Shown here piece after piece: positions 13,801 to 26,300 of a DNA stretch of 64,000 nucleotides. The stretch is from Xiphias gladius (Eukaryota; Chordata; Actinopteri; Istiophoriformes; Xiphiidae). The DNA is taken from the NCBI RefSeq assembly GCF_016859285.1, contig NC_053407.1, forward strand, positions 21,005,715 to 21,069,714, given 5' to 3'. The position numbers and the translations under genes are program-made. The notes under the pieces are model-generated. The model was given only the letters and a program-made list of their open reading frames with translations. It ran no database searches and was not told the origin of the DNA. Each line of letters opens with the position of its first letter. The stretch's first letter is position 1.

Positions 13801-15331
13801 CACTCCATTTCTCCCAAACACTTGTGCGGACGTTCTCCAGGGGTTGAGGTAGGAGGGTAAAGAAGGGCAAGGATTGAAGCTCCCTGTGAATGGCTTGAGT
13901 TGACAGAGGGGCTGAAAACCCAGTAATTAGGGGAAAGGCTGCTACAACACAGCAGATGTCAGCGGTAAAGTCTGTCACTTAGGTGGACTGTCCTGAACTG
14001 AAAGGTCACAAGACTAAACCAGGTTAGAGTTTTTTGAGCTTGTTGAGTCACCTAGCGCCAGGTGACTTGTTTGGGTGTCCTACCCATGCCCAATGGCTAT
14101 AACTGTTCGGGATTTAAAAGGTTGTGCTGCGTGTGGCCCATTTGTCTCATCATATGTTCAAAATCTATTCTATCACAATCAATGTGAGAAAACCATGTTT
14201 TTAGTCTTCTAACGATGAACTACTCAGACTGCTGTTGTGAAATTAGCAAGCCAGGCATACACCAACTTCTTTGTGACTCACCCAATAGAGCAGAAGAGCA
14301 GACAGACAGACAGACAGTAGGAGACGAAACAGAGAAAGAGCTACAGAAACTGAAACAGATAAGAGATAAGGGGGTGGGAATAGAACAAAGAGAGGATGGT
14401 CCCAAACACAGCTAGGCAGCACACATCATCCCAATCATCATCATCATCTCCACCAACAGGACCTACAGGAGTCTTCTTTGCCCCCAGGGTGCCTCCCTAA
14501 CACCTCAGCACTATATGAGCTCCCTGTACTCCCTGACCACCCCCCTCCCCACCACCACCACCCACCCACCCTGCCCTACATAGCACACAGCGTCTGTCCA
14601 ACACTATGACCCATTTAATATGCTCTGACCTCACTAGACAGCATAAAATAAAGATCCAACTGCATTAGCCTCAATCTTAACCCAGCGAGGGAGAGCCGTG
14701 TGTTGTTCTGCTTGAACACCTTCCCAAATCTTTGCTACTCTTAGGGGGCAAAGTCGGGGAAGTCGATAGAAAATGCAGATGCTGCTTATCTTGCACTGCA
14801 GTGTTCTGCTCTCTTGGATCAATGATCTAGTTATTGATTCAACATTTCAAGTCCTGCTCAGTAGTAAGGCGAACACACACATATTATTTAGATCTGGGTG
14901 CGTATGCAGTGAGTGTACACTAAATACTGAGCTGCTTTAGAGAACTACATATTGGTTGAGATTTGCAGAACATACAGAAACTGAGCCTGTTTCGTGTAAA
15001 ACTCGCTGTCTCTCCCTGTTGGGGGGGGGGGGCATTGTTAAAACCACAGACAGTGTATCTTATGCTAACAGCAAGGCACTGTCCCTGTTATGAGGAAGTA
15101 ATGTTTTTAAGCACTAATAACTACTGCTGTAATCTGGTGAAACCATCAGTTCACACTGTAGGGACAGGTCATGCAGTTGAACAGATATATGTTAATACAA
15201 GCATAGGTGTTTACAGTGATCTGGAAAAAAAATTATCAAAATGATGAGGCTGTGGCTGTTTGTGGTACGTAGGGTGGCACTTATTTATGATTCTCTTTGT
15301 TATTGCCAATGTTCACCCCAAATAAACACAA

Positions 15332-15363
<32 letters not shown>

Positions 15364-18300
15364 TCACACACACACACAGGGCAATAGAACTGGCACACTC
15401 ATTGAGATGGAACAAAACCGTCCCTTCAATAGAGAACAGAACCACAGAGGGGAAGAAGCCTGCAGTGCTTATTGGTATTCCTTCCAGCTGATCCTCATGG
15501 ATACAGACACTCTCCCACTCAGGGTTCACACAGGGAAACGGGAAGAAAACCAGAGACACAGTGAGTGAGAGCGACAGGGAGCACATCTTTGATTGTTGTC
15601 AGAAAGCTGACCCAACATCTCCTCCTCCTCCTCCCCCTCTCATCTGCATCCCACAGCTGCCTATGTGGTCACACTTTGATTTATTTTATTTAGAAGCAAA
15701 ACAGTATGCCTGATCAGAATAAAAGAGAAAAAAAAAAACTAGCAACAGAGTTTTCTAGTCTTAAGTTTTCTGAATGACTAACCCCCAGGAGGTCAGTGGA
15801 ATGAATCGCTTAAAACATATTCGCTATTATCTCATAGACAAGCTGGTCCAGGACTAAATCAATAGCCCATTAACACTCCCAGCATCTGCTTGCCCCTCCC
15901 CTGTGGACTGGGAGAGTATCGAATGGGATTCAATTAAGATAAATATGCGGCTATATTCAATGTACTGCTTCAAAGTGAGAGAGTGAATAGAGCCAATGAC
16001 TAAGCACGGTTGGTGAAGAGTCATCCAGCTCATTAGCCAAGAAAAACATAACACACCTAAAAAGAAGAGACTGGAAAGGCGACAATGGTTTAATGATTCT
16101 GAACATTCAGATGGTAGCATATTAAAAGGTTGCCAGTTACGCAGATATGACGGCTAATATGTTTGCCTTTGTCTGCTGACACGAATGTCCGACAACCCCT
16201 ATAGATAAAGCATGCGGTTCATGTGAGGACAGACATGTCACTGAGAAATGCCACGCAAATCTCTACAAAGCCACCATCCAGTGAGGGTTAAAGACGTTTT
16301 CCGGAAACAAGTCGCTAAAACTGAATCGTTGCATCATCTTTGGCCTCTAACCCACTATATCTTCTGCACAATGGCTTTTTGAGAAACAAAACTGGAATGT
16401 CATTTGCGGCCAACAAAAGGAGGAAAAACGTAATTACACAGACCGGCAGTGATAATCCAGCCAAAGAGTCAGATATGTAATTTCATTATATTATGTTGGT
16501 GGTTATACCCCTTCACTTTTTGCACACTCTATTGTTTTGTAGACTTAATTTTAATACATTTTTCAGATGTATTAAAAATCAAAAACCAAAATCTCTTATT
16601 CATGAAAGTATTCAGACCCTCTGCTGTGACTCTCCAAATTGTGGCCAGGTGCTTCCTGTTTGCTTTGATTATCCTTGACATGTGTCTAGAACTTGTTTGG
16701 AGCCCACCTGTGGCGAACTGAATTGATTGGACGTAGTTTCGAAAAGCACACACCTGCCTATATAAGGTCCCACCATTCACACTGCATGTCAGGACAAAAA
16801 CCGTGTCATGAAGTCTAAGAAATTTTCTGTAGACTGCTATAATAAAAAATAAAAAATAAAAAATAAAAAATAAAAATAAAATAAAATAAAATAAATAAAT
16901 AAATAATGCAGCAAGGCATAGATCAGGGTAAGGGTATGAAACCATTTCCGAAAACTCTGAGTGTTCTCCGGAGCACAGTGGCCTCAATAATTGTGAAACG
17001 GAAGGAGTCTGAAACCAGCAGGACTCTTCCTAGAGTTGACCGACTGGCCAAACTGAGTAACCTGGCAAGAAGTGCCTCGGTCAGGGAGGTGACCAAGAAC
17101 CCAACGGTCACTCTGACAGAGCTCCAGGCCTCCTCTGCTGAGACGGGAGAACCTGCCGGAGGGATGACACGTCTCAGCAGCGCTCCATCAATCAGGCCTT
17201 TTAAATGAATTTTAAAAAAATTTCTAAAAACATGTTTTCACTTTGTCATTGTGGATTATAGAGTGTAGACTGATGGACCAAAAAAATGCATGACACTATG
17301 GCGAGGTGAACAAAACGTCATCTCCACCTTTGCATATTAAAGGTGAGTGAGTGGCAGCCCTGAAGGCTCATACATATACAGGAAAGAGAATCCACGTGCT
17401 GCATGATACTTGTTGACTTACTAGTTGCACAAGAATCACACCTGACTGAGCATTCCTTTCCCCAGTGTCACTGCGACGGAGAGCACCTGGCTTTAAAAGC
17501 ATACTCGGGTTCATCTATCCCAGCCACCGGGGGGATTTTTCTGAACATCATACATTTACACACCCAAAACTTGTTACTCTTAGGTTAAAGGGGTTTTTTT
17601 TGTGGGGGGGGGGGTTGTTGTTTTTTTTCTCTCAACCTAAACAATTGTCTAAGGATAGATGGAGCTGTATGCTGTGTAGATTGGTGAAGCCCTTTCAGGC
17701 AAATGTGTGATTTAGGCTACATAAATAAAACTGAGGGGATTTGACTTGACTCAGTCAATCCTACGTTTCTGGGTAACGACGTAAAATAAGATACATAGTC
17801 TGACAGTAATCAGGACATTTCTCTATATATATCATAGTTCCCTCTTTACTGTGGGCTTAGAATGAATGTTTACAAAATATTAGCATTATTTATACACTTC
17901 ACTCAGAACAGATTTTGCATATATTCATTATAATATATAAAGTATATGATATTGTAAGGTTCTGTGTAGCGGTAAATAAAAATGATGTGATCAGTACGGT
18001 AAATGACCACAAAGGGGAAAAACATATTTTATTGTCAGAAAAGCATTAAATTATGTTCAATTTCAGAGACTGCCTTTCTATAGCTGCTATGATACTATCT
18101 ATTCTAAATGTCAGTGTAACAACATGGTTTACATGAGTTGGGCACCCACCACTGCATTTCAGATACAGTAAGGTTTAAAACAAAAAAACAAAAAATCAGA
18201 CATTGTGTCATTGGGTGACCACAAAACCAGAAACACCTGTAAGATGGATTACAATACAGTAGCTCTGCAAAAAAAACAAACATTACTTACGACTTTTCTG

Positions 18301-19241
18301 CTGAGACCATTACTTGAGGTATTTTTGTACTGACTCAATTTTATGGTACAATTCAGTCACTCGGTCTAGGTTTATGTTAAAATGCCGACACAATGGTCAG
18401 GTACAAAAAAAATGCCTGCTAATTTCAATTAGAGCTGAAGCATTTAGTTGATTAATCGATTAGTCAACGAACAGAAAATTAAGCGGCAAACAATTCTGAC
18501 AACCGATTAATCATTTGAGTAATTTTAAGTCATTTAAACCCAAATCCCCGAACTCCAATTCACTGGACCCAATCTCTCCAATGTCAACGTTTGCTGGTTT
18601 TTAAGTCTTCTGTGATCTTGGGGTTATGGGCTGTTGGCTGGAAAAAAAGAAACAATTTCAAGACATCATCTGAGGCTCTGAGAACTTGTGCCTGCAACGT
18701 TTCACTATTCCCCAACATTTTAGAGACCAAGAAATAATAAATTAGTCGGGGAAATAATCGCCAGGTTCATCGATAATGCAAACAGAAGCTAGTTTCAGAA
18801 GGATTGTTGTCCCATTCGGGTATCGTCGGATACGTGGACAAACCCATTATGTCCCCACCAGGGTCTCGCCTGTGACACTGTGCTCAGAGTTTACAGTGAC
18901 AGATGTGTGAAGACATCCTTTCACCGCAACAACATCTCCATAAAGACGTGCCCTTTTTTTTCTCTTTCTCTTTTTCTTTTTCTGGGATACTTTCCCAAGT
19001 GTATCAGCGGGCCACTAAAGCTCTTTGTTAGCAGAAACACGCAGCTTCGAAACGGCGCAGCTGTTGGTTTCACATGACTCGCGAGCTCAGCAGACACCAG
19101 CGTATCGCTGGTACGGTCCGGGACCCGCCGCTCGTGAGACCACGACGCTGCAAAATGCTCTCACATGACACTCACCATCCGGCCGCTGAGGTATTTCTCC
19201 ACTTCAGATAAACTTCGCACGGACACGTTGGCGCTGGGCAT
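7850..19241 (-). CDS. tmcc3: tmcc3, transmembrane and coiled-coil domain protein 3 (497 aa)
   Basis: Coding exons in transcript order: 19,241-19,176, 9,897-8,912, 8,716-8,581 and 8,155-7,850. All junctions are GT-AG and in phase, giving 497 residues (human TMCC3 about 477). The first coiled coil (about residues 60-135) contains [10 protein letters not shown] and [34 protein letters not shown] at mid-protein follows TMCC3 more closely than TMCC1. A second coiled coil ([20 protein letters not shown]) precedes seven glutamines and two C-terminal membrane segments, about residues 435-457 and 468-488. TMCC proteins are ER membrane proteins that oligomerise through their coiled coils. Synteny with nr2c1, fgd6 and metap2 supports tmcc3. 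Exon 1 (starting [11 protein letters not shown], 22 codons, phase 0) is less certain because it rests only on its ATG, donor and open frame. Alternative first exons are usual in this family. Confidence 0.92.
8090..8110 (-). repeat. tmcc3: CAG repeat coding seven glutamines in tmcc3
   Basis: Seven pure CAG codons on the coding strand in the last exon, just before the membrane segments. TMCC1 has a similar glutamine run at this position, so the run is a family trait. Confidence 0.95.
11785..12606 (+). mobile_element. Dispersed repeat family A, copy 1 (tmcc3 intron)
   Basis: Similar over several hundred bases to 40,666-41,165 and, inverted, to 56,375-56,795. Shared blocks include GTCAGTCAGT, GATCCCCTGACCTTTCC, AGCGCCACCA-like and GTTAGCATGCTAAC. 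This copy is interrupted by a small insertion (12,142-12,397). No transposase frame is visible, so the element is non-autonomous. I recognise the type as common in percomorph genomes but assign no superfamily. Confidence 0.85.
12142..12397. mobile_element. Small element nested in repeat A
   Basis: Bounded by perfect 12-bp inverted ends (AGATAGCAAAAT and ATTTTGCTATCT). It sits between two segments that adjoin in other members of repeat family A. Its interior holds further imperfect inverted matches (GGTCCTCGGCC / GGCCGAGGAACC). Length is about 256 bp, with no coding potential. A clear target duplication was not found. Confidence 0.55.
15325..15378. repeat. Imperfect CA microsatellite
   Basis: CA-rich tract with AAA and CTCA interruptions inside tmcc3 intron 1. 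Confidence 0.9.
16590..17285 (+). mobile_element. Decayed, internally deleted Tc1-like transposon
   Basis: The left part carries a Tc1-type leader (TGGCCAGGTGCTTCCTG, TATATAAGGTCCCACC) and the start of a transposase, including [14 protein letters not shown] at about 17,096-17,138, typical of the N-terminal DNA-binding region. The frame then passes straight to a Tc1-type 3' end (CACTTTGTCATTGTGG). The catalytic DDE domain is missing, and an A-rich expansion interrupts the leader. The copy cannot encode a working transposase. It lies within tmcc3 intron 1. Confidence 0.85.
16842..16906. repeat. (A)nT-rich simple repeat inside the Tc1 relic
   Basis: Runs of AAAAAT, AAAAT and AAAT units that grade into one another, located between the transposon leader and the transposase fragment. 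Confidence 0.95.
18428..18785 (-). mobile_element. Degenerate dispersed repeat with ATTAATCGATT ends
   Basis: The left end contains GATTAATCGATTAGTCAAC and the right end contains ATTAGTCGG and CATCGATAATG, in inverted arrangement. I recognise this CGATTAATCG-type short element as common in teleost genomes. It has no coding capacity. The boundaries are approximate. Confidence 0.6.
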
Positions 19242-19400
19242 AATAATCCCGTGTTACTGGTCGGCCAGGACCTGGTAGTTCTTCAATTCAAGACCAGGAC
19301 TAGTTTACAACTAACGCCTAATCTCGTATCCATGTTTAACCCCGGGTCTCTCTCCCTCTCTCTCGCTCTCTCTCTTACTCTCTCTCTCTCCTTCACACAC
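19242..19400 (-). promoter_or_regulatory. tmcc3: Likely tmcc3 5' UTR and promoter, with CT tract
   Basis: Sequence directly upstream of the proposed tmcc3 ATG. A (CT)n tract at about 19,346-19,395 and a short CA tract at 19,413-19,431 lie just upstream. CpG dinucleotides are enriched around 19,080-19,250. No TATA box was recognised. The transcription start is not determinable. Confidence 0.4.
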
Positions 19401-19431
19401 ACACCCGAAAAACACACACACACACACACAC

Positions 19432-22400
19432 ACTCGCACAACAACTGCCCCCTTCAACATACAAAAAAACTATGTGTGAACCCAAACTCCGCCTTTTTCT
19501 TTCCGCAGGGCTGCTGAGCGAGGAGGTGTTAACTCTTTCAACACGCGTGCCGATCACAGATCGATGAAACAGGCTCCCAGTCTTGTCTCTAAGCAACTTC
19601 TTAAATAATTCCAGTCCCACTGATCACGCACAACGGTTTAAAGTGTGATATTCGTTTCGATGGAATTAAAAAAGAGCGTCTGAAATCTTTTTTTTTTTTT
19701 GTCTTTTTTTTTTGGGGGGGGGGTAGATAAGAAATCATGCTGGAGAAATCCCATACAAATTGCACCATTCAAGTTTTTTTGCAATACTGTGTCAAATGCA
19801 AGGTCAGGCCTCATTTTAGGCATCACGCTGTTTCCTCGTGAGTGGTGGAAGAAGCACTCAGTGTAACAAGAGTCTGGTACAAGTAGAAGTTATGAAATTG
19901 AAAAATATTCAAGTAAAAGTACATAGGTATTATCAGTGTGCTCTGCTGAATTATTGATGCATTCATGTGTAAGCAGCATTTCTGTAGCTAGTCAATCTGG
20001 GTAGCTTAATCCAGAATAATGAATATTTGTTCTGCCTTTAAAATCTAGTAACTAAATGTCCCGCTTTTCAATTCAATTCTAGGGGAGTAAAAAAGTACAA
20101 TATTTCCCCCTGAATAGTGGTGGAGCAGTAATATAAAATGGATAGATAAAAATGGAAACACACAAGTAAAGTACAAGTACCTCAGAATTGTGCTTTAAGT
20201 ACACAACAGTTCTCGGGTAAATACACTTAGTTTCTCTCAACCACAGTCACTTATACACGGCTTACTGTCTGGAAGTCTGGGGGAAATGCTTATAAAACTT
20301 ACTTACTTGTCATAATTCAGTGGAGAGCCATGCAAACTGTAAGTAAACCTATGTATAAGTACCAACAAACCCTGTTTTTTTTTTTTTTTTACTATAAGCT
20401 GTAAAATTTAGAGATTTGTTAGATTTTATAACAGTATGAAACATGTATGAAGTCAAAATTAAATCTTTACCTGAAATTATACAAAAGGTCTGAGCAAAAT
20501 AAGTCAATCCCCAATACAACTTGAGACCAGTTTGCATATTTGAAAAACAAATTGCGAGGATTAATATAAAAAAGTTTTAGTTTAAAAAAAAAAAAATCAT
20601 TTTATTGCAGTTAAAGTGGTGAACATATATAACAACTGAAATGAGGAAGAGAAAATGTGTAGCACACTGCAATTAAAGAAAATGTTACAATAATTATTTG
20701 AACGGATATAAAAATGTCATGCTGTCACTGGTGTAGTAGAAATTGGTGATATAGTTTTTATTTTTGTCTGATACTCTTCATGACAATTGTGTCAGGTGGG
20801 TTTAATAAGGTTGTAGCTTCAGCCTACTTCTTTTCAGTCTGTTGAAAATTTTTGTAATTTTAAGTTTAATTAATTAATTAAGGTTAATGTAAAAGATTCT
20901 TGGTATTTTTCATAAAGCCACTTCTGTCTCCATGCTTTGCAAAACCTACACCAATTCCCCTCAAACAGTCGAACCCAAAAACCCCAAGAGGCCATGGGAA
21001 CAGTCCAACTGGCCCTTTCACTCACATTCATTCAGCTTGGAATGAGCTAATCCACCTAGCCATGAACACAATAGCCCATGTTGCATCACAAATCCCTTAA
21101 CCTTTACAGATACAGACAACCAGCGTTTGTTTTTGCAATTGCGAATAGTTTGGGCGGTTTGTAAAGAGATGACAAGCATATCCTCTATTGTTTGCACAGA
21201 ACATACAGTGAGTCCACCATACATTGACATGCATTAACCTCTGTGGTTCAAAGAGGACGAGTCGAGCAATGCAGTGATATGACAGAGCTGTGGAGAATCA
21301 CATAAAGAAGCTACTGGACACACCAGACAATGGACTTCTAAAAACAGCAGCAGACAATATCATTCATCTGGTCATCAAGTTTTAATGCTATCAGTGCCTT
21401 TAATTAGGTGGACATGTTCACTGGGTAACTACAGCAAAAGAAAGCTTACAGGAACTGTCCTCTCTTCACCCATATCCATAGAGCCCTACTGAAAAATTGA
21501 TTGGCTAATAACACACACTGAAAGGTCCAGTCCCTTGCACCCAGCACGCCTCAACATCCTCCATCTTCACGTCACTTGACACGAAACACAGCAATAAGTC
21601 ACTGAGGTAGGATACAGATTTTGCATTATTAATTCAAAGGGAACATGTAAACTATCTGCTGTGTTAAGAGAAGCAGGGCCAAGTTCCAAGAAGCGGGATT
21701 ACTGAGAATTCTTGAAAGGTTTTTTGAGTAAAACTCAGAGCCTCATCAAGTCTGTAATGTAGACTGATACGAGTACAAAAGAGCTGCTCCAGGTTTTACT
21801 CTGCCAAGCTATCCAGATCATTTAGTAAACCTGCTTCTTGGAAGAGTTCCAGTGTGGGACAAAAAACGTGTTCCTCCTCAGTCAAATTGCGGATTAGTGC
21901 ACCTGAGGAGGTAGAAGACAACATGTTTACAAGAGTCCAGTGGTAACCTCACTATCGAATGTGCATTTGGTCAGTTTCAGCGGTAACAGGTTACTTGAGC
22001 CTGGTCAACGAACACCTCAGAATCATTACTCACTCTAAAGGGGACTTTGAATGACACAGGCCAAGAGTTGATTAGCTTGGTACATTTTTTAAACTATAGG
22101 ATGTTTCTCCCTGTGACGACTATGAATTCTCCCATTTATGTCTGTCTGAATGCTTAACAAACTGATTACCTGGCTCAGAATTTATGTAGACTATTTCGTC
22201 ATTTTTCACTGTTGCTGTATTTTAAGGATTTTTGCAGGAATGACACACATGAAAACACTCCCCAGTACTTTTTAATTAAGAGTTCCAGCTAAACATACTC
22301 ACCCCAAACACAGGCAGTGCTACAGATAATACTTACCCTCTTCATCCACACAGAAAGCCTATTATAATGCAGACTGCTGACCTCCCAAATTTTCCTAACA

Positions 22401-22615
22401 TGACTGCTGTCCAAAATCCTAACACAAAAACAAAATGCAGCACACTGAGTCTGGAAAGCTGAATTTGATTCTTGTGAGAACAACTTTACATGAAAATTAC
22501 ATAAAGAAGATAAATACTGGGAATCAGCTCCATCAATTCTCACTGATATTGTCAATCAAAATGAAAGCTCAATTGTAAATGTGTAAATAACAGGGAAACA
22601 TGATCGCAAGATGTT
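19432..22615. other. Gene-free interval between tmcc3 and nr2c1
   Basis: No exon with flanking splice sites and family similarity was found on either strand. In particular, no NDUFA12 exons were recognised, although NDUFA12 sits at this position in human. The stretch is AT-rich with homopolymer runs and a TAAT repeat near 20,867-20,881. The part nearest 22.6 kb is probably nr2c1 downstream flank. Confidence 0.5.
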
Positions 22616-22621
22616 TTTATT
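22616..22621 (-). terminator. nr2c1: Candidate nr2c1 poly(A) signal
   Basis: AATAAA on the minus strand, about 710 nt past the nr2c1 stop codon, in an AT-rich context typical of a vertebrate 3' end. Confidence 0.4.
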
Positions 22622-23330
22622 GTCAAATGACTTGACCATCGTTTTCCATCCACATTAATATGTCCAAAAGATCGAATCCATGAATTTTGAAGTGCCGCCC
22701 ATGATAGCCTTCTTGGTACTTTCTATATACAAATCTATATACACAATTACTTCAGATCCACGTGATGTCAAATAGTTGACAAGTGATGCTGCCCTATCCT
22801 TTGGATTGGCAAACATAAGAAATCAAGGTTTAACCTTTAGCAATAACAACATCTCACAAATCAATTCACATTATGACAAGTTTTTTTTCCTCATAATTAT
22901 TAGAAAATAAAAAAGCATGGCCATGTAGGAAAGCAGTGGAAAACAAACCATTCAGATTCCTTCGAAGTACAAACAAGATCTGCAGAAAAGGAAAGGCTTG
23001 GAGGCAATGAAGCATAAAATACTATGTACAATAAAAAGCACAATCTACTATGCAGGATTCAAGGGTTCATTCCTGAATGGCCAAATATTGGTGGGCTCGC
23101 TTGCCATTGGAGTTGATTTAATGTTGTCCTCTTTGAGTTGTTCTGTACTGACTGGTTACTAAGGTGTCAGAAGTAGGAGCAAGGTAAGAGTGAAAACAAA
23201 ATTCACATAGGATGCTGTGTCATAAATCCAGCATGTTATGACCACTCAGTGACCAGTCTGCAAAGCACTCTGATTGGTTGGCTGTTGAGTTTTCACAGTC
23301 CAATGTTGCTGTTACAAATGGCACAGTGTG

Positions 23331-26300
23331 TCAGACACCAGAGACCGCTTGGCTATTATAATCAGTGGACTCCATTTTGAGGATATAAGGGATGATGCTG
23401 TCAATCTGCACGTTGCCAATGAGCCCAGCGAAAAACAGCTCCTCAGTGACAGCTGCACTTATCAGCCTGAGGGCAGGAAGACGCAGCAACAGCTTGGATA
23501 ACCTGGGAGTAACGAGGGGAAAAGAAGACATAAAATTTAAGCATATGTAGCAAGTAAACTATATTTAGCAGGTAGAATTTAGGATGATACCTTTTGATGT
23601 AATTCTATATTAGTCCATCATTGTTGGTTTTATGTAGTATAGAAGTAAACACGACTAACCGATAGGAGTCTTCTGGGTAGGTCCTGGTCACATAGTCCTG
23701 CAGCTCCATGTAAGCCTTCTCCTGGAACCTCTCGATCTGTGGTGTGTTATCTATGCCTGGATGATCTGGTACAAAAACAACAAATGCACACAGCCAGACA
23801 TGAGTCTATGAACATTTGGCCATCTGTACCACTTTTATTCTTGAGTTCCAACATGCTAAGGATTCTGCCCTAATACAAAAAAGAACTTGAAAATGCAATT
23901 TTCACTTTTTAAAATGGCCAGTTATCCACGCACCAGGACTAAAGAGAACAATGGCTTTGAGGTAGGCATATTCATAAGAGTCTGGGGACAGCTTGGACAT
24001 GCTGTTACAGAACTCCTGCATCCTCCAAATATGCTCCATTACTAGTTTTACTCGCTCTGGGGACAGCTTCTCTGTAGGAGACAAAAAAACAAGACAAAAA
24101 GACAAGTTTACAGGAGACAAGGATGTTGTTTTTTTTTTAGAAAATTCAGGACAAACTGTGCCACAAAAAATGAACATGACAGATGTAAAATCTCAGTTTA
24201 TTAGAATATGCTTCGGGTCTGTAAAAGTTAATTGCTTTCTCCTTAGTATCACACTGAACACTGTTTGCACTTTTAAAATTGTATTCAAGCGAAAAAAAAA
24301 AATTTGCAGGCAGGCAGCAAGAGAGCTCTCCTACCTTCCTGTAAGCTGGTCTGCAGATGGCTGATAATGGCACTTAAGATGGTACCAACATTCATAACGT
24401 TGGAACACTGTGCCAGACCCAGGGCAAAAAGTTCATTCCAGCAGGCTTTCATCAAGTTAATGTCATTGTCTTGACCACTGCAAAATAAAATAAGATTAAT
24501 TTGAAACTGTCATTTTACAATTGACATGTAATGACAATGATTTAAAAAGATGTATTTATGAAACAAAGACAAATCTTGTGACAAAGGCTTACCCAAGGGT
24601 TTGAAAGGCAGGTATGGAGCGTGCCCAGTGCATAGAGAGAAAAAGTAAGCGGGAAGCTGACTCACAGATGTAGTTGACATTGAGGTACTCTGGCACAGGC
24701 AAAGGCATCATAAGCTGTAGGAACAAATTGTAAAGCAGGGGGCGAGGACACGACTTAATGGTTGATTAGAAAACTGTGTAACTCAGTAAAAATTAGCACC
24801 TTTTTTTTGTTTCAGTTGGATTTCATCCTGAGGGTCACAGTCAGTAGCTGTACTTTTACCTTGAAAGGGATATGGCTGTCAGAGAGTAGAGGTCCCTCCA
24901 ACTCCACTACCGGACCCGACTGGTCCCCTGACATCAGCTGCATTGTGGCCTCCAAGGAGTCCCCTGCTGAGCCATCACCAGGGTGCAGCACCTTGGCCAG
25001 GGTGTCAAAAGCTCTAACAATACACAAAATGTGAAGATCCACGTTTTGATTTACGCATCTCATATATTGTAGCTTGCAGAGAAACAGGAACTCTAGGATA
25101 CAACTCAAAGCACAGCATTGCACCCCTGGCACAGGCCAAGATAGCACATTTTTGATTGACTACAGCCCAATCTAATTAAGCCCTTAAAAGCGAAGTCAGA
25201 AACCACATGGCCCTACAGGAAATTCTATTAAAGCTTTGTGACAAACAGAAAAAACAGCAAACAGCCCCTGGGTTTCTTTCTGGTGCTCATGTAGAACTCC
25301 ACTAGCTGTATCAGCTGTATCAACTTATTCAGAAACCAGTGGTCAGTATCAAAGCCTCTTGTCTGATTATGACATCTCCCTCACCGAGTAATATCACTTG
25401 CGGTTTGCTCATCTCCTTGGATGTCTGTCATCGAGCTGTCGCCATTGCTAAGCGTTTCAACTCCCACCAGATCATTGCCACTGTCACTTGCCTCCCTGGT
25501 CTTATTGAGGTGGGCGAGGGATGTGACTACGTTTGCCAGCGTACCAAGGTCACCTTGAGATGGGTCATCCTGCTGAGGAGGGCAGTGTAATTATCAAACA
25601 TGCTTCAAAAATACAAAGTTTGTATTTGTTTGCAATGCCCTGCTTCAGATTAGCAAAATGACAGTGCTCATTACTTAACTGCTTCCAGAAACAAAGACAA
25701 AAAATGGTCCACAACTCACAGATGTTAAGACACATGTACTATTAATGTACAAGCAGTTAATGTTTTGTTAAATTTAAGTCAAATTGAAATTCAAATTGTA
25801 TGTCAATCTGATGTATATAAAACCTTAATATTATTATTTTTGGCTTTTGTATTTAAGGACAGAATAACATGAGATATTTAAATGTACTGTAATTTGAATG
25901 CATCAGTTACCTTGTCAGGGGATGCTGGGATCAAGATGGTATTTTCCATCTTGGAGAAAGGTTGTTGGATGTTGAGCAACATGCTTGACTCAAGCAAACT
26001 TGTAGACCTACAGTTAGAGATTTGACATTTCATATATCACATTGTATCACATGCAGTATAATAATTACTACTAGATGTACAGAACAGTTGGGCGTCTTGG
26101 TTCATGTAAAGTGATAAAAGTCATCACTCAAACTATAACCAGTTTATTTGTTACACATGTACAATCTAATTTAATTCAATCGAATGCCCTGGCAAAAAAA
26201 TCCCATCTTTCTTAAGCTTATAATGGTCAGATAATGACCCCGTGTCAGAGTGGTGCTAATTCACCTCTATGGTCATTTTGAGGCTATAGTTAGTGCTAAT

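Larger units (their letters stand above)
9898..19175 (-). other. tmcc3: tmcc3 intron 1 (9.3 kb)
   Basis: A donor directly after the short first coding exon and an acceptor ending in AAG before the large exon. Apart from the repeats listed separately, no convincing internal exon was recognised on either strand. Short open frames inside it show no family similarity. Confidence 0.6.

Noticed and set aside
16906-17208. 100-aa open frame that looks like a gene
   Set aside because: It is the N-terminal transposase remnant of a Tc1-like element without the catalytic part.
21901-21916. let-7-like start (TGAGGAGGTAG)
   Set aside because: Seed and body differ from let-7, and no precursor-length hairpin forms.
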